In this document: positions 1 through 8,323 of the stretch, in pieces
How positions within the stretch are numbered: position 1 is the stretch's first letter
Layout of the letters: each line of letters opens with the position of its first letter
Source: Halopseudomonas pelagia
GTDB lineage: Bacteria; Pseudomonadota; Gammaproteobacteria; Pseudomonadales; Pseudomonadaceae
DNA length: 64,000 bases
Direction of reading: 5' to 3'
Assembly: GCF_009497895.1 (NCBI RefSeq)
Contig: NZ_CP033116.1
Location: forward strand, 124,001-188,000
Notes under the pieces: generated by a model
The model's input: the letters and a program-made list of their open reading frames with translations, nothing else
Database searches by the model: none
What the model was told of the DNA's origin: nothing
Translations under genes and position numbers: made by a program

Positions 1-471
1 CAGTGCGCGCCCGATGGCGACCATCTGCTGTTCACCACCGGAGAGATTGCCGGTAAGATGAGCGAAGCGTTCCCCTAGGCGCGGGAAGGTTTCAAGCACC
101 CGATCCAGGCTCCAGCCGCGGCGCCCGTTGACCCCGGGACGTGCGGCCATCAGCAGACTTTCGCGCACCGTCAGGTTGGGGAACATGCCGCGGCCCTCCG
201 GCACATAGCCGATGCCACGGCGGATCATCTGGTGCGGGGCGCTGCCGGTGACGTCTTTGCCCTTGATCCGCACCTCGCCACTGCGCGCCGGCGTTAGGCC
301 GAGCAGCGAGCGTATGGTGGTGCTCTTGCCCATGCCGTTGCGCCCGAGCAGGGCCAGGGTTTCCCCCGGCGCGATTTGCAGGTCGACGCCATGTAGCACA
401 TGGCTGTTGCCGTAGAAGGTGTGCAGGCCACGCACCTCGACCAACGGGGTTGCTGTCGTTGTAGTCCTCAT
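1..471 (-). CDS. livF: Branched-chain amino acid-type ABC transporter ATPase LivF (3' end outside window)
   Basis: This is one of the two cytoplasmic ATPases that power a branched-chain/aromatic-type importer. The reading frame starts at the ATG ending at 471 and overlaps the livG stop by one base. The N-terminal part is visible: a Walker A (GRNGMGKST), the Q-loop region, a YVPEGRGMFPNLTVRE stretch typical of LivF, and an LSGGEQQM signature just before the window edge. The Walker B and C-terminus lie outside. It is the last visible gene of a minus-strand operon (porin, binding protein, livH, livM, livG, livF). Family assignment is firm; the transported substrate is not known, and amides, aromatics or organic acids are as possible as leucine. 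Confidence 0.93.
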   Translation of the reverse strand, partial: MRTTTTATPLVEVRGLHTFYGNSHVLHGVDLQIAPGETLALLGRNGMGKSTTIRSLLGLTPARSGEVRIKGKDVTGSAPHQMIRRGIGYVPEGRGMFPNLTVRESLLMAARPGVNGRRGWSLDRVLETFPRLGERFAHLTGNLSGGEQQMVAIGRAL

Positions 472-1229
472 CAGAACTGCTCCTCGCCGTCACCCAGATA
501 GGCTTCCTGCACCGCCGGGTCGTTACGCACGTGATCCAGAGGACCGCTGGCCAGCATCTGCCCGTTGACCATCACGGTCAGGGTCTTGGCGATGCTGAAC
601 ACCGCGTCCATATCGTGCTCGACCAGCAACAGCGAGTAGTCGCGCGACAGCTCGGCGAGCAGTTCAACCACCCGGTTCGACTCCTCCTTGCCCATGCCGG
701 CCATCGGCTCATCCAGCAATAGAAAGCTCGGCTCGGTGGCCAGCACCATGCCAATCTCCAACTGGCGCTGCTCGCCGTAGCTCATGGAGCTGGCGATGCT
801 GTGACCCTTGCTGCTCAGGCCGCACGCCTCCAAGGCTTTTTCGGCGCGCTCGCGCACCAGCGGGTAGCGGTCGCCGCGGCGGAAGAAGCGGAAGGAGTTC
901 TTCAGCCGTGACTGCGCGGCGAGCAGGCAGTTTTCCAGACAGGTAAAGCTGGGAAAGATGTTGGTGCGCTGGAAGCTGCGCCCTACGCCCAGGTGCGACA
1001 CCTTGTTCGGCGCCAGGCCGGTGATGTCCTGGCCGTTGAATATCACCTGGCCGGCGCAGGGGAGCAGGTGACCGGAGAGCAGATTGACCATGGTGCTCTT
1101 GCCCGCCCCGTTGGGCCCTATGATCGCGTGGATCTCGCGGGGGGCCACTTGCAGGCTGATTCCGCTGACGGCGGTCAGGCCACCGAACGTTTTAGTCAGG
1201 CCACGGGTTTCCAGAATCAGGTCGCTCAT
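471..1229 (-). CDS. livG: Branched-chain amino acid-type ABC transporter ATPase LivG
   Basis: A 252-residue ABC ATPase, the partner of LivF. Walker A (GPNGAGKS) lies at about residues 38-45, the signature SYGEQRQLE near 150, and Walker B (FLLLDEP) follows. The LivG-type insertion and the C-terminal 'YLGDGEE' ending are present, and length is normal for the family. Its start overlaps the livM stop by four bases and its stop overlaps the livF start by one base, so the two ATPases are probably made in step by translational coupling. Confidence 0.95.
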   Translation of the reverse strand: MSDLILETRGLTKTFGGLTAVSGISLQVAPREIHAIIGPNGAGKSTMVNLLSGHLLPCAGQVIFNGQDITGLAPNKVSHLGVGRSFQRTNIFPSFTCLENCLLAAQSRLKNSFRFFRRGDRYPLVRERAEKALEACGLSSKGHSIASSMSYGEQRQLEIGMVLATEPSFLLLDEPMAGMGKEESNRVVELLAELSRDYSLLLVEHDMDAVFSIAKTLTVMVNGQMLASGPLDHVRNDPAVQEAYLGDGEEQF

Positions 1230-2254
1230 TGTTCAGCCTCCTCGCTGACGGAATCCGCTAGCGACTTGGTGGTGTCGCCCGGCTTGCGCTGCGCCAGTTG
1301 CAGCAACAGGCCGGCGATCCCGCGTGGCAACAACAAAACCATGCAGATTACCACCACGCCCATCGGCAGCTCCCAGTGTGGGGTCAGACTGGCGAACCAG
1401 TGGTGCAGACCCTCGAAGGCGAAGGCACCGAGAATCGGCCCGAACAGGGTGCCCATCCCGCCGAGAATCACCATTACCAAGATGTGTGCCGACATTTGCC
1501 AGCTCAGTTGATCGGGGCTGACGAAGCCGTACTGGGTTGCCGACAGCATGCCGGCGTAACCGGCGATAGTGCTGGCAATGACGAACGCCGCCAGTTTGTA
1601 GAATAATGGGTTGTAGCCCATCGCGCGGACCCGTTGTTCATTCTCCTTGATGCCCAGCAACACCCGGCCAAAGGGCGCACGCAGGAAGGTGCGCAGCAGC
1701 GCCAACAAAAATCCGAGGGAGGCCAGCGCCACATAGAACAAGGTAGTACGGTTCCCTAGGTCGAGCAACTGAACGCCGGCGATAGCGACCTCCGGTTTCA
1801 TAAACAGGTAGATACCGTCCGAGCCACCGGCGAAGGTAGCATCGTGAAACAAATAATAGAGCATCTGCGAAAAGGCTATGGTCACCATGATAAAAAAGAT
1901 CCCCGAGGTGCGGATAATCAGCACCCCCATCAGCAGCGAGGCCAAGGCGGTGAGGCCTAAGCACAACGGTAAGGCGATCCAGATGCTCAGCGCCTCGTAT
2001 TCGGGGGAGAACAGCACCAGGGCATAACCGGCCATACCGAAGAACGCGGCGGAGGCTAGGCTTACCATGCCGCTGACACCGACTAGCAGGTCGAGGCCCA
2101 GTGCGACGATGGCCAGGATCATGATGCTGGTCAGTTGTTGAAGATAGAAGTCGTGCTTTTCACCTGCCAGAGTTACGCCGAACAACGGGTAGGCGGCCAT
2201 CAGCAGCAGCAACAGCGCAAGCAGCAGCAGGACCGGGCGAGGTAATTTTTGCAT
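1226..2254 (-). CDS. livM: Branched-chain amino acid-type ABC transporter permease LivM
   Basis: A 342-residue polytopic inner-membrane permease. Hydrophobic segments run through most of the chain, beginning with a strong one at about residues 8-28. It contains the LivM-type stretch GSDGIY and the cytoplasmic coupling loop 'GIKENEQRVRAMGYN', which is highly characteristic of this permease subfamily. The C-terminus is a short charged cytoplasmic tail rich in Glu. It sits between livH and livG and overlaps livG by four bases. With LivH it forms the membrane channel of the importer. Confidence 0.95.
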   Translation of the reverse strand: MQKLPRPVLLLLALLLLLMAAYPLFGVTLAGEKHDFYLQQLTSIMILAIVALGLDLLVGVSGMVSLASAAFFGMAGYALVLFSPEYEALSIWIALPLCLGLTALASLLMGVLIIRTSGIFFIMVTIAFSQMLYYLFHDATFAGGSDGIYLFMKPEVAIAGVQLLDLGNRTTLFYVALASLGFLLALLRTFLRAPFGRVLLGIKENEQRVRAMGYNPLFYKLAAFVIASTIAGYAGMLSATQYGFVSPDQLSWQMSAHILVMVILGGMGTLFGPILGAFAFEGLHHWFASLTPHWELPMGVVVICMVLLLPRGIAGLLLQLAQRKPGDTTKSLADSVSEEAEQ

Positions 2255-2276
2255 AAGAAAGTCCTGAAATTGGTTA

Positions 2277-3146
2277 TTAGGCGAACAGCCCGCGCGGCTT
2301 GAACAACAGCACCGCGGTCATCAGTACGTACACCGCCATGCCGGCGTATTGCGGCACCAGCACCGCGCCCCAGGTGGCAGCCATGCCCACCAGCAAGGCT
2401 CCGAAAAAGGCACCGCGAATCGAACCTAGGCCGCCGATTACCACCACCACGAACGCGATGATAAGGATCTGATTGCCCATGCCCGGATACACCGAGGACA
2501 CCGGCGCTGCGATCATTCCTGCGAAGGCAGTCAGCGCCGCCCCGGCGGCGAACACCAAGGTGTAGATCAGGCGGATATCGATACCCAGGGCCTGGACCAT
2601 CTCGCGATTGCTGGAGCCGGCGCGAATGATCATGCCTAGGCGGGTGCGTTGCAGGATCAGGTACATAGCCAGGGCGATCACTGCGCACACTGCGGAGATG
2701 AATAGCCGGTACACCGGGTACTCGAGGGTCTGGGTCAATTGGATCGAGCCGCTGAGCAGCGCGGGGATGGCCACGCTATGCACGTCGTTACCCCAGATGA
2801 TGCTGCGCAGCGAGTCAATCACCATGATCAGGCCGAAAGTCATCAGCACCTGGTCGAGGTGATCGCGCTTGTACAGCGCCTGAATCAGGAAACGCTCGAT
2901 CAGTACCCCCAGTGCGGCCGCCATGGGCACGCCGATGAGGATGGCAAGAAATAGATCGCCGACCAGCCCGGTCAACCAGTACACCAAGTAGGCGCCGACC
3001 ATATAGAGCGCGCCATGAGCCAGATTGATGATGTGCATGATGCCGAAGATCAGGGTCAGGCCGCTGGCGATGAGAAACAGCAGCAGGCCGTACTGCAGAC
3101 CGTTCAGGAGCTGGATGAGAATAGTGGATAGTTCCATTGAAGCCAC
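2277..3146 (-). CDS. livH: Branched-chain amino acid-type ABC transporter permease LivH
   Basis: A 289-residue permease with about eight hydrophobic segments and the LivH-typical N-terminal 'LNGLQYGLLLFLIASGLTL' and 'NLAHGALYMVGAY' motifs. The coupling-loop motif 'GMIIRAGSSNREMVQALGI' is also present. It lies 22 bases ahead of livM in the same operon. It is the second membrane subunit of the importer. Start at the ATG ending at 3146, just after the binding-protein gene. Confidence 0.95.
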   Translation of the reverse strand: MASMELSTILIQLLNGLQYGLLLFLIASGLTLIFGIMHIINLAHGALYMVGAYLVYWLTGLVGDLFLAILIGVPMAAALGVLIERFLIQALYKRDHLDQVLMTFGLIMVIDSLRSIIWGNDVHSVAIPALLSGSIQLTQTLEYPVYRLFISAVCAVIALAMYLILQRTRLGMIIRAGSSNREMVQALGIDIRLIYTLVFAAGAALTAFAGMIAAPVSSVYPGMGNQILIIAFVVVVIGGLGSIRGAFFGALLVGMAATWGAVLVPQYAGMAVYVLMTAVLLFKPRGLFA

Positions 3147-3188
3147 CTGTCCGAGGGGAGATAGGCTGGGGGGAAGAAGCGCTCCCCC

Positions 3189-4370
3189 TCAGTTCATTTT
3201 GCATCCCGTCGCCGGATCGGCCAACGACTCTGTGGCGGTACCAACCACGACGTTGGTGCCGCCCTGCACTTCGCGCAGGTAGATGTTCTGCACCGGATTA
3301 TGCGCCTTGGAAAAACCCCACTCACCGCGCGGACTGTCGACCCGAGTCTGTTCCATCGCAGCGATCCAGGCTTGGCGGTCACGGCTGTTGCCACCGACCG
3401 CTTGCAGCGACTGAGCCAGCAGCAGTCCGGTGTCGTAGCCCTGCACCGCGTAGACGTCCGCCTCCTTGTTGAACCTCTGCCGGTAGGCATCGCGAAACTC
3501 TAGATTCTTCTCGGTAGCCAGACTCTCAGCATAATGGAGGGTGGTCAGGAGACCCTCGGCCGCCTTGCCCTGGGCAGCCAGTGTGCCCTCGGTGAGGAAG
3601 CCTGAGCCGAGCAGCGGGATCTTGCCCTGCAGACCGGCCGCCGCGTAATCCTGGACGAACTTGGCGGCGCCGCCACCGGCAAAGAAAACGAAGACCGCGT
3701 CCGGCTTGAGCGCGGCAATCTGAGTGAGCTGAGCCTGAAACTCCACATCCGGGAATGGCAAGTAAATCTCCTGGAGCAACTTGCCGCCGGCCTTTTCGAA
3801 GCCCTCCTTGAAGCCATCCACCGATTCTGTGCCGAAACCGTAGCGCCAGGCTAGCGTAACGATGTTTTTGTAGCCTTTGTCCACCGCCACCTGGCCCATC
3901 GGGTAGGCGGTCTGCCAGGACGTGAAGGAGGTTCGGAAAATGTTCGGTGCGCACAGCGGGCCGGTGGCCGCGTTGAAACCGGCGTTGGGAATGATCAGCG
4001 GCACACCGGTTTCGCGAGCGACCTTAACCGCAGCCATGCCTACGCCGGAATGTACCGGGCCGACCACCACATCGACATTGGAGCCGGACACCAAGCGCTG
4101 CATGTTCTGCACCGCCTTACCTGGATTAGCTTCATCATCGACCACTACGTACTCGACTGGACGTCCGCCAAGTAGGCCGCCGGACTGCTCAACAGCCAGC
4201 TTCAAACCATTGGTAGTAGCTTCACTAGGGGCGGCAAATGTGCCGCTGTAGGACATTAAAAGGCCAATCTTGATAGGCTCCACCGCCTGAGCTTGCCCGC
4301 ACAGAGCGGCGAGCAGGGCGCCGATCAGAAGGCTGTTGAAGATAACAGGGCGTTTCTTATTCTTGTACAT
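3189..4370 (-). CDS. Periplasmic substrate-binding protein of the branched-chain-type importer
   Basis: A type I periplasmic binding protein (LivK/AmiC-like fold, about 393 residues). I chose the ATG at 4370 because a GGAGAG box sits five bases upstream; an upstream in-frame start at 4391 lacks this. The product begins MYKNKKR, followed by a hydrophobic segment and a signal-peptidase site after AQA, leaving a mature start VEPIKIGLLMSYSG typical of the family. Sequence blocks such as 'GPVHSGVGMAAVKVARE' and 'FGTESVDGFKEGFEKAGG' fit urea/amide/aromatic-acid binding members rather than classical leucine binders, but the ligand cannot be read from sequence. Its position directly after the porin suggests one dedicated outer- to inner-membrane uptake route. 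Confidence 0.92.
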   Translation of the reverse strand: MYKNKKRPVIFNSLLIGALLAALCGQAQAVEPIKIGLLMSYSGTFAAPSEATTNGLKLAVEQSGGLLGGRPVEYVVVDDEANPGKAVQNMQRLVSGSNVDVVVGPVHSGVGMAAVKVARETGVPLIIPNAGFNAATGPLCAPNIFRTSFTSWQTAYPMGQVAVDKGYKNIVTLAWRYGFGTESVDGFKEGFEKAGGKLLQEIYLPFPDVEFQAQLTQIAALKPDAVFVFFAGGGAAKFVQDYAAAGLQGKIPLLGSGFLTEGTLAAQGKAAEGLLTTLHYAESLATEKNLEFRDAYRQRFNKEADVYAVQGYDTGLLLAQSLQAVGGNSRDRQAWIAAMEQTRVDSPRGEWGFSKAHNPVQNIYLREVQGGTNVVVGTATESLADPATGCKMN

Positions 4371-4450
4371 GGTAACTCTCCAAGGTTGCAAGGCTGTTCT
4401 TATCGGTTTTCGCCTTGCTTCCCGACGGACCGGCCGCCGGGAAGCAAGAC

Positions 4451-5716
4451 TTACAGTAAGTTCCAGGTGTAACTGAGGATCAAACGGTTCTCGTTGATGT
4501 CGGAGCGGTAGTTGGAGCGCGCGGTGACGTTGCGCACACGCAAGCCGAGATTCTTAAGCAAGCCGTGCTGAAAGTTGTAACCAACATCCAGATCACGCTC
4601 CCACTCCTTGCCCTCGAAGCCCCTGCCAGTGTCAACGTTGTTGCCATTGATGTAGCGCACGGTGGTTACCAAGCCGGGAATACCCAGAGCAGCGAAGTCG
4701 TAGTCATGGCGAACCTGCCACGAGCGCTCGTCAGCTCCGGCGAACTCATAAGTGGGGACTTCATTGCCTAGCGGCGAGACGTTGTTGAAGACGCGAGGGA
4801 AAGCGTCATCGCCGAACATAGCCTGATAGCCGACCATGAAGGTGTGCCCGCCAAACTTGGCCGAAAACTGGGAAAAAGCCGCCTGATTGTCGATATTGCC
4901 CAGCAACTGCTCACCGTCTTCTTTGGAGTCGAAGAGGCCTATGTTCGCGCCCAGTACCCAGTCGCTCACCGGCTCGCTGTGCTTGAGGCTATAAAAACGC
5001 TGGTTATAGATATCTTCCAGCTGCGCGTACCAGACGCCGACCGAGGTACGCTTACTGTTGAAGATATAATCGGCCCCGGCGTAGTTGAATCGGTCAGTCG
5101 CAACACCAGCCCCCAGCTGTGGCAAATGGCCAAGCTTGGCACGAATTTTGCTTTCGCCAGCCGCATTCAGTAAACTGCCGGAACGGAACTGACCTCCTTG
5201 CAGGGTCAATCCATCAAACTCTCGGGAAATGATGCTAGCGCCTTGGTAAGTCGGGGGCAGCAGGCGGATATCACTGAAGGTAAGCACTGGCAGGTTCGGG
5301 GTTTGCTCGCCAACCTTAAGCTCGGTCTGCGACAGGCGCACCTTCAACGCCGCTCCAAGACGGCTGTAATCATCAGCCGCCTCGCCGCTATCCAGGGGGA
5401 GCAAGCCGGTACCCGCCCGATCAGGGCTACTGTCGAGCTTAATGCCCAACTGTCCCAGCAGATCGATACCGAAACCGACTGTGCCTTGCGTGTACCCGGA
5501 ATTCACTTTGATAATGAAGCCTTGGGCCCACTCTTCCGCCTTGGACTGCTGGTTGGGCCCGACGATGTCGGAGAAGTCGCGGCTGAAATAGTAGTTGCGT
5601 GCCTGCAGGGTGGCCGTGGCGTCCTCGAAAAAACCGCCGTCGGCGGCCAGGCCACTGAGCGGTAGACAGGTACCAGCGCACAGTAAAAGACGGGTTGCAT
5701 TCTTAAGTTGGTTCAT
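4451..5716 (-). CDS. OprD-family outer-membrane porin
   Basis: A 421-residue outer-membrane beta-barrel of the OprD family, which in pseudomonads provides substrate-specific channels for amino acids (OccD) or carboxylates (OccK). The signal peptide runs to about 'GLAADGGFF'. The mature N-terminus '[20 protein letters not shown]' is the OprD signature, and the last residue pattern (LSYTWNLL) fits a C-terminal barrel strand. Two start codons are close: I prefer the ATG at 5716 because an AGGGA box is spaced seven bases from it, while the ATG at 5722 nearly touches the box. It heads the liv-type operon, so it likely admits the same substrate. Confidence 0.93.
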   Translation of the reverse strand: MNQLKNATRLLLCAGTCLPLSGLAADGGFFEDATATLQARNYYFSRDFSDIVGPNQQSKAEEWAQGFIIKVNSGYTQGTVGFGIDLLGQLGIKLDSSPDRAGTGLLPLDSGEAADDYSRLGAALKVRLSQTELKVGEQTPNLPVLTFSDIRLLPPTYQGASIISREFDGLTLQGGQFRSGSLLNAAGESKIRAKLGHLPQLGAGVATDRFNYAGADYIFNSKRTSVGVWYAQLEDIYNQRFYSLKHSEPVSDWVLGANIGLFDSKEDGEQLLGNIDNQAAFSQFSAKFGGHTFMVGYQAMFGDDAFPRVFNNVSPLGNEVPTYEFAGADERSWQVRHDYDFAALGIPGLVTTVRYINGNNVDTGRGFEGKEWERDLDVGYNFQHGLLKNLGLRVRNVTARSNYRSDINENRLILSYTWNLL

Positions 5717-5953
5717 CGTCATGTCCCTTTATTATTGTTTTAGCAGTACAGACAATGCATGCCCTCCCCCCCCGGAAAATAGCCATTTTTAGCACTCCTG
5801 CATCCGATTTCTGCAAAAAGGGAAGCTCTGCGGTGATTTTTTGCGATCTTGGTTTTTACCAGCAAAGAATCGAAGATTCAGACGCTCTTTTTCTATTATT
5901 TTTGTGTTTTTTCCGTTCCCCCCATTTTGTGGCGGAAAACAAGCGCATTAGCC
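5717..5953 (-). promoter_or_regulatory. Upstream region of the porin/liv operon with a homopolymeric G8 tract
   Basis: No gene is seen here. The region should hold the promoter of the porin-liv operon. It contains eight consecutive C on the plus strand at 5766-5773, which is a G8 tract about 50 bases upstream of the porin start on the coding strand. I could not fix a convincing -35/-10 pair. Base composition is AT-rich toward 5880-5930. Confidence 0.35.
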
Positions 5954-6187
5954 TTACGCCAACAGGTATTTTTCACCGATCTGCAGGTGGCTGGACGCGG
6001 CCAGGAAATGCAGCCGGTTGTTGTTCTTGGCCAGGACTAGATAGGACTTTGCTATAGCCGAAAACCTGCTTGATGTACCGGAAGGGATGCTCGAGCTTGG
6101 CACGAACACTGGCTTTGATTTTTTCTGCTTTCAGTTTGTCGGTATCCAGATTCTTCCCAGTGCCAGGGCGTTTTGCAATGAACTAGC
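5954..6187 (-). pseudogene. IS5-family transposase, frameshifted 3' remnant
   Basis: Reading the minus strand gives a typical IS5-family C-terminus in two frames. The first reads 'KIKASVRAKLEHPFRYIKQ' followed by VFGYSKV, as in intact transposases (VEHPFRVIKRQFGY). After a frameshift the second frame continues 'LAKNNNRLHFLAASSHLQ' and ends IGEKYLLA-stop at 5954-5956. The N-terminal catalytic portion is missing. This is a dead relic of an insertion event, lying between the porin operon and the monooxygenase block. Confidence 0.75.
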
Positions 6188-6509
6188 GTAGAGAGCAGTG
6201 TATGGAGTCACGCAAGAGATCATCATCGTCGAAAAGTGCTGGCGCTCAAACCCGAAGAGATACCGGTCCGCGCTACTTCAGGACTAGCCAAGCACGGAGG
6301 GATATCAGCTTCTATAGGTTGATAGCCTGCCATTGGGCTGCGCCCACAAACACCCGGTAGTGCTCCGGCAGCTACCAGGAGCGAAAATAAACCTTGCGCC
6401 ATTCCGGATAGCGAACCGCTCTCCTTTCCCCCAAACGGGTGGTTAAAGCCGGACGCAGCTTCATTCACCTTGGTTATAGAGATCGGCTGCGGCGGATCCT
6501 ATCAACCAA
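6188..6509. other. Intergenic stretch with no recognised gene
   Basis: Between the IS5 remnant and the monooxygenase no protein, RNA gene or repeat was recognised on either strand. It must carry the promoter for the plus-strand monooxygenase block. I looked for a -24/-12 type sigma-54 promoter and did not find a convincing one. Confidence 0.4.
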
Positions 6510-6524
6510 TTGCAGGGGAACGAG

Positions 6525-8192
6525 ATGAAACAACAAAAAACTTTCGACGAGACCCGGCGAGTCTGCGTGATCGGCGCCGGGCCTAGCGGCATCGCCGCCG
6601 CCAAGAACTGCGTGCAGTCCGGACTGGATGTGGTGGTCTTCGAGAAGAACGACAAAGTCGGCGGCAATTGGGTATTCAATTCTAAGACAGGACATTCCAG
6701 CGTCTACGAGAATACCCATATCATCAGTTCCAAGGCCTGGTCTGAATACGAAGACTTCCCCATGCCGGACGACTACCCGGAGTATCCCAATCATCGTCAG
6801 CTCCAGGCCTACTTCGAGTCCTATGCGAAACACTTTGGAGCCTACGACCAGATTCGTTTCAACCATACGGTTCAGCGTGTTAGTCGCACTCCTGCTGGTC
6901 TCTGGCAGGTTTGCTATCTTGATAATCAAAACGTCGAACACACAGAAATATTCGACGTAATGATGGTCTCCAATGGGCACCATTGGGACCCCAAAAACCC
7001 CAGCTATCCAGGTGAGTTTTCCGGAAAGTTCATGCACTCGCATGACTTCAAGGGCGTGACCGAGGAATGGCGCGGTAAAAATGTGCTGGTGATTGGTGCA
7101 GGCAACTCCGCTTGCGACGTCGCTGTAGAATCCGCCCGCATTGCGAGCAAGGTCTGCCTGTCGATGCGCAGCCCTCAATGGTTCCTGCCGAAGTTTCTGT
7201 TCGGGGGCGTACCGACTGATGCTTATATGGCCCGGGATCCCTGGGTGCCGACAGCGGTCGGCCAGTACATGGTCTCGAACCTGCTTCGAATGTTGCAGGG
7301 ATCTTATAAAAAGATGGGACTGCCCGAGCCCAAGCGCCCAGTCATGAGCCACCACCCTACCCTGAATTCGGACCTGCTCGACTTCATCCGCCACGGTCGG
7401 GTAAAGCCGCGCCCAGGCATCAAGGCACTGCATGGCGAGGAGGTGGAATTCACCGACGGATCGCGGGAGGCATTCGATCTTATCTGTGCCTGCACGGGTT
7501 ACTGGACCACCTTCCCCTTCTTTGATACCGACTTCATCAACTTCAAACACCTGGAGAAGGTACCGCTGTATCACAAGATGATGCATGCCGATTACCAGAA
7601 CCTGTATTTCATCGGGCTGTTCCAGCCCACAGGCTGTATCTGGCCCATGGCGGACAGGCAGGCGAAACTGGCTTGTGCCGAAATCCTCGGGCTGTATCAG
7701 CGCCCGAGCGACATGAAAGCAGCTATACAGCATCAGCTCGACAATCCCCACGTTGAGTTCGAGGGCGGCCAGCGACATGCGGTCCAGGTTGAGTACCATC
7801 AGTTCCGCCAGGATCTGAGAAACGAGCTGCGCACCGCCGGCATCGATATCGGCGAAGCGCCGAAGAAGGACATCTACCCAGTGCAGGAAGGCGAGCCGGA
7901 TCTCAAAACCGCAAATGCGCGGGCCATGCATGGCATCGAGATCAAGATCGTGGACACGAACGGCCAGACTCTGCCTAACGATGGCGTTACCGAAGGCGAG
8001 TTGCTGGTCTGCGGGCCAACCTGTGGGGATGGGTCGCTCGACAACCCAGTCCCGGTCGAACAGAACGAATGGCTCCCGTCTGGCTATGTCGCCCGCATCG
8101 ACGCTAAAGGCACGTTGATGCTGGGTGATCGGATCGAAAGCGCCCAGCCAGCTCAGACAGCAAGCGCCGACCTGGCCGAGGCCACTCCGTAA
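6525..8192 (+). CDS. Flavin-containing monooxygenase with a degenerate acyl-CoA-ligase-like C-terminal tail
   Basis: A class B flavoprotein monooxygenase of about 555 residues. The ATG at 6525 is preceded by an AGGGGA box, whereas an in-frame ATG at 6510 is not. FAD site GAGPSG lies near residue 18, the FMO fingerprint (FSGKFMHSHDF) near 165, and the NADPH site GAGNSA near 190, all as expected for FMO or Baeyer-Villiger-like enzymes. The last Phe of the fingerprint is FMO-like rather than the Trp of classical BVMOs. The last ~106 residues are not FMO sequence: they resemble the AMP-binding (AlkK-like) ligase core, with 'IVDTNGQTLPNDGV', GELLVCGP, and 'GYVARIDAKGTLMLGDR' in place of the ligase TGDVA..IDR motif. 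Key ligase residues are lost. It leads a block with a hydrolase and a 3-hydroxyacyl-CoA dehydrogenase, which suggests oxidation of a ketone, alkyl or cyclic substrate; the substrate is unknown. Confidence 0.88.
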   Translation: MKQQKTFDETRRVCVIGAGPSGIAAAKNCVQSGLDVVVFEKNDKVGGNWVFNSKTGHSSVYENTHIISSKAWSEYEDFPMPDDYPEYPNHRQLQAYFESYAKHFGAYDQIRFNHTVQRVSRTPAGLWQVCYLDNQNVEHTEIFDVMMVSNGHHWDPKNPSYPGEFSGKFMHSHDFKGVTEEWRGKNVLVIGAGNSACDVAVESARIASKVCLSMRSPQWFLPKFLFGGVPTDAYMARDPWVPTAVGQYMVSNLLRMLQGSYKKMGLPEPKRPVMSHHPTLNSDLLDFIRHGRVKPRPGIKALHGEEVEFTDGSREAFDLICACTGYWTTFPFFDTDFINFKHLEKVPLYHKMMHADYQNLYFIGLFQPTGCIWPMADRQAKLACAEILGLYQRPSDMKAAIQHQLDNPHVEFEGGQRHAVQVEYHQFRQDLRNELRTAGIDIGEAPKKDIYPVQEGEPDLKTANARAMHGIEIKIVDTNGQTLPNDGVTEGELLVCGPTCGDGSLDNPVPVEQNEWLPSGYVARIDAKGTLMLGDRIESAQPAQTASADLAEATP

Positions 8193-8323
8193 GGTCAGAT
8201 CTGGAGTTAATAATCGACCGCTCGCTGAGCGGATCAGGCAAAAACCAGGTGCTGGGCCGCTTGTAAGGCACTCTCGCTGGCGGCTCAATTCTCGGTCAGA
8301 TGCAAACTGAAGGAGGCAACACT

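Noticed and set aside
6474..8288. Long open frame on the minus strand opposite the flavin monooxygenase (about 600 codons)
   Set aside because: It mirrors the codon structure of the real plus-strand gene, has no recognisable domain or ribosome site, and overlaps it entirely.
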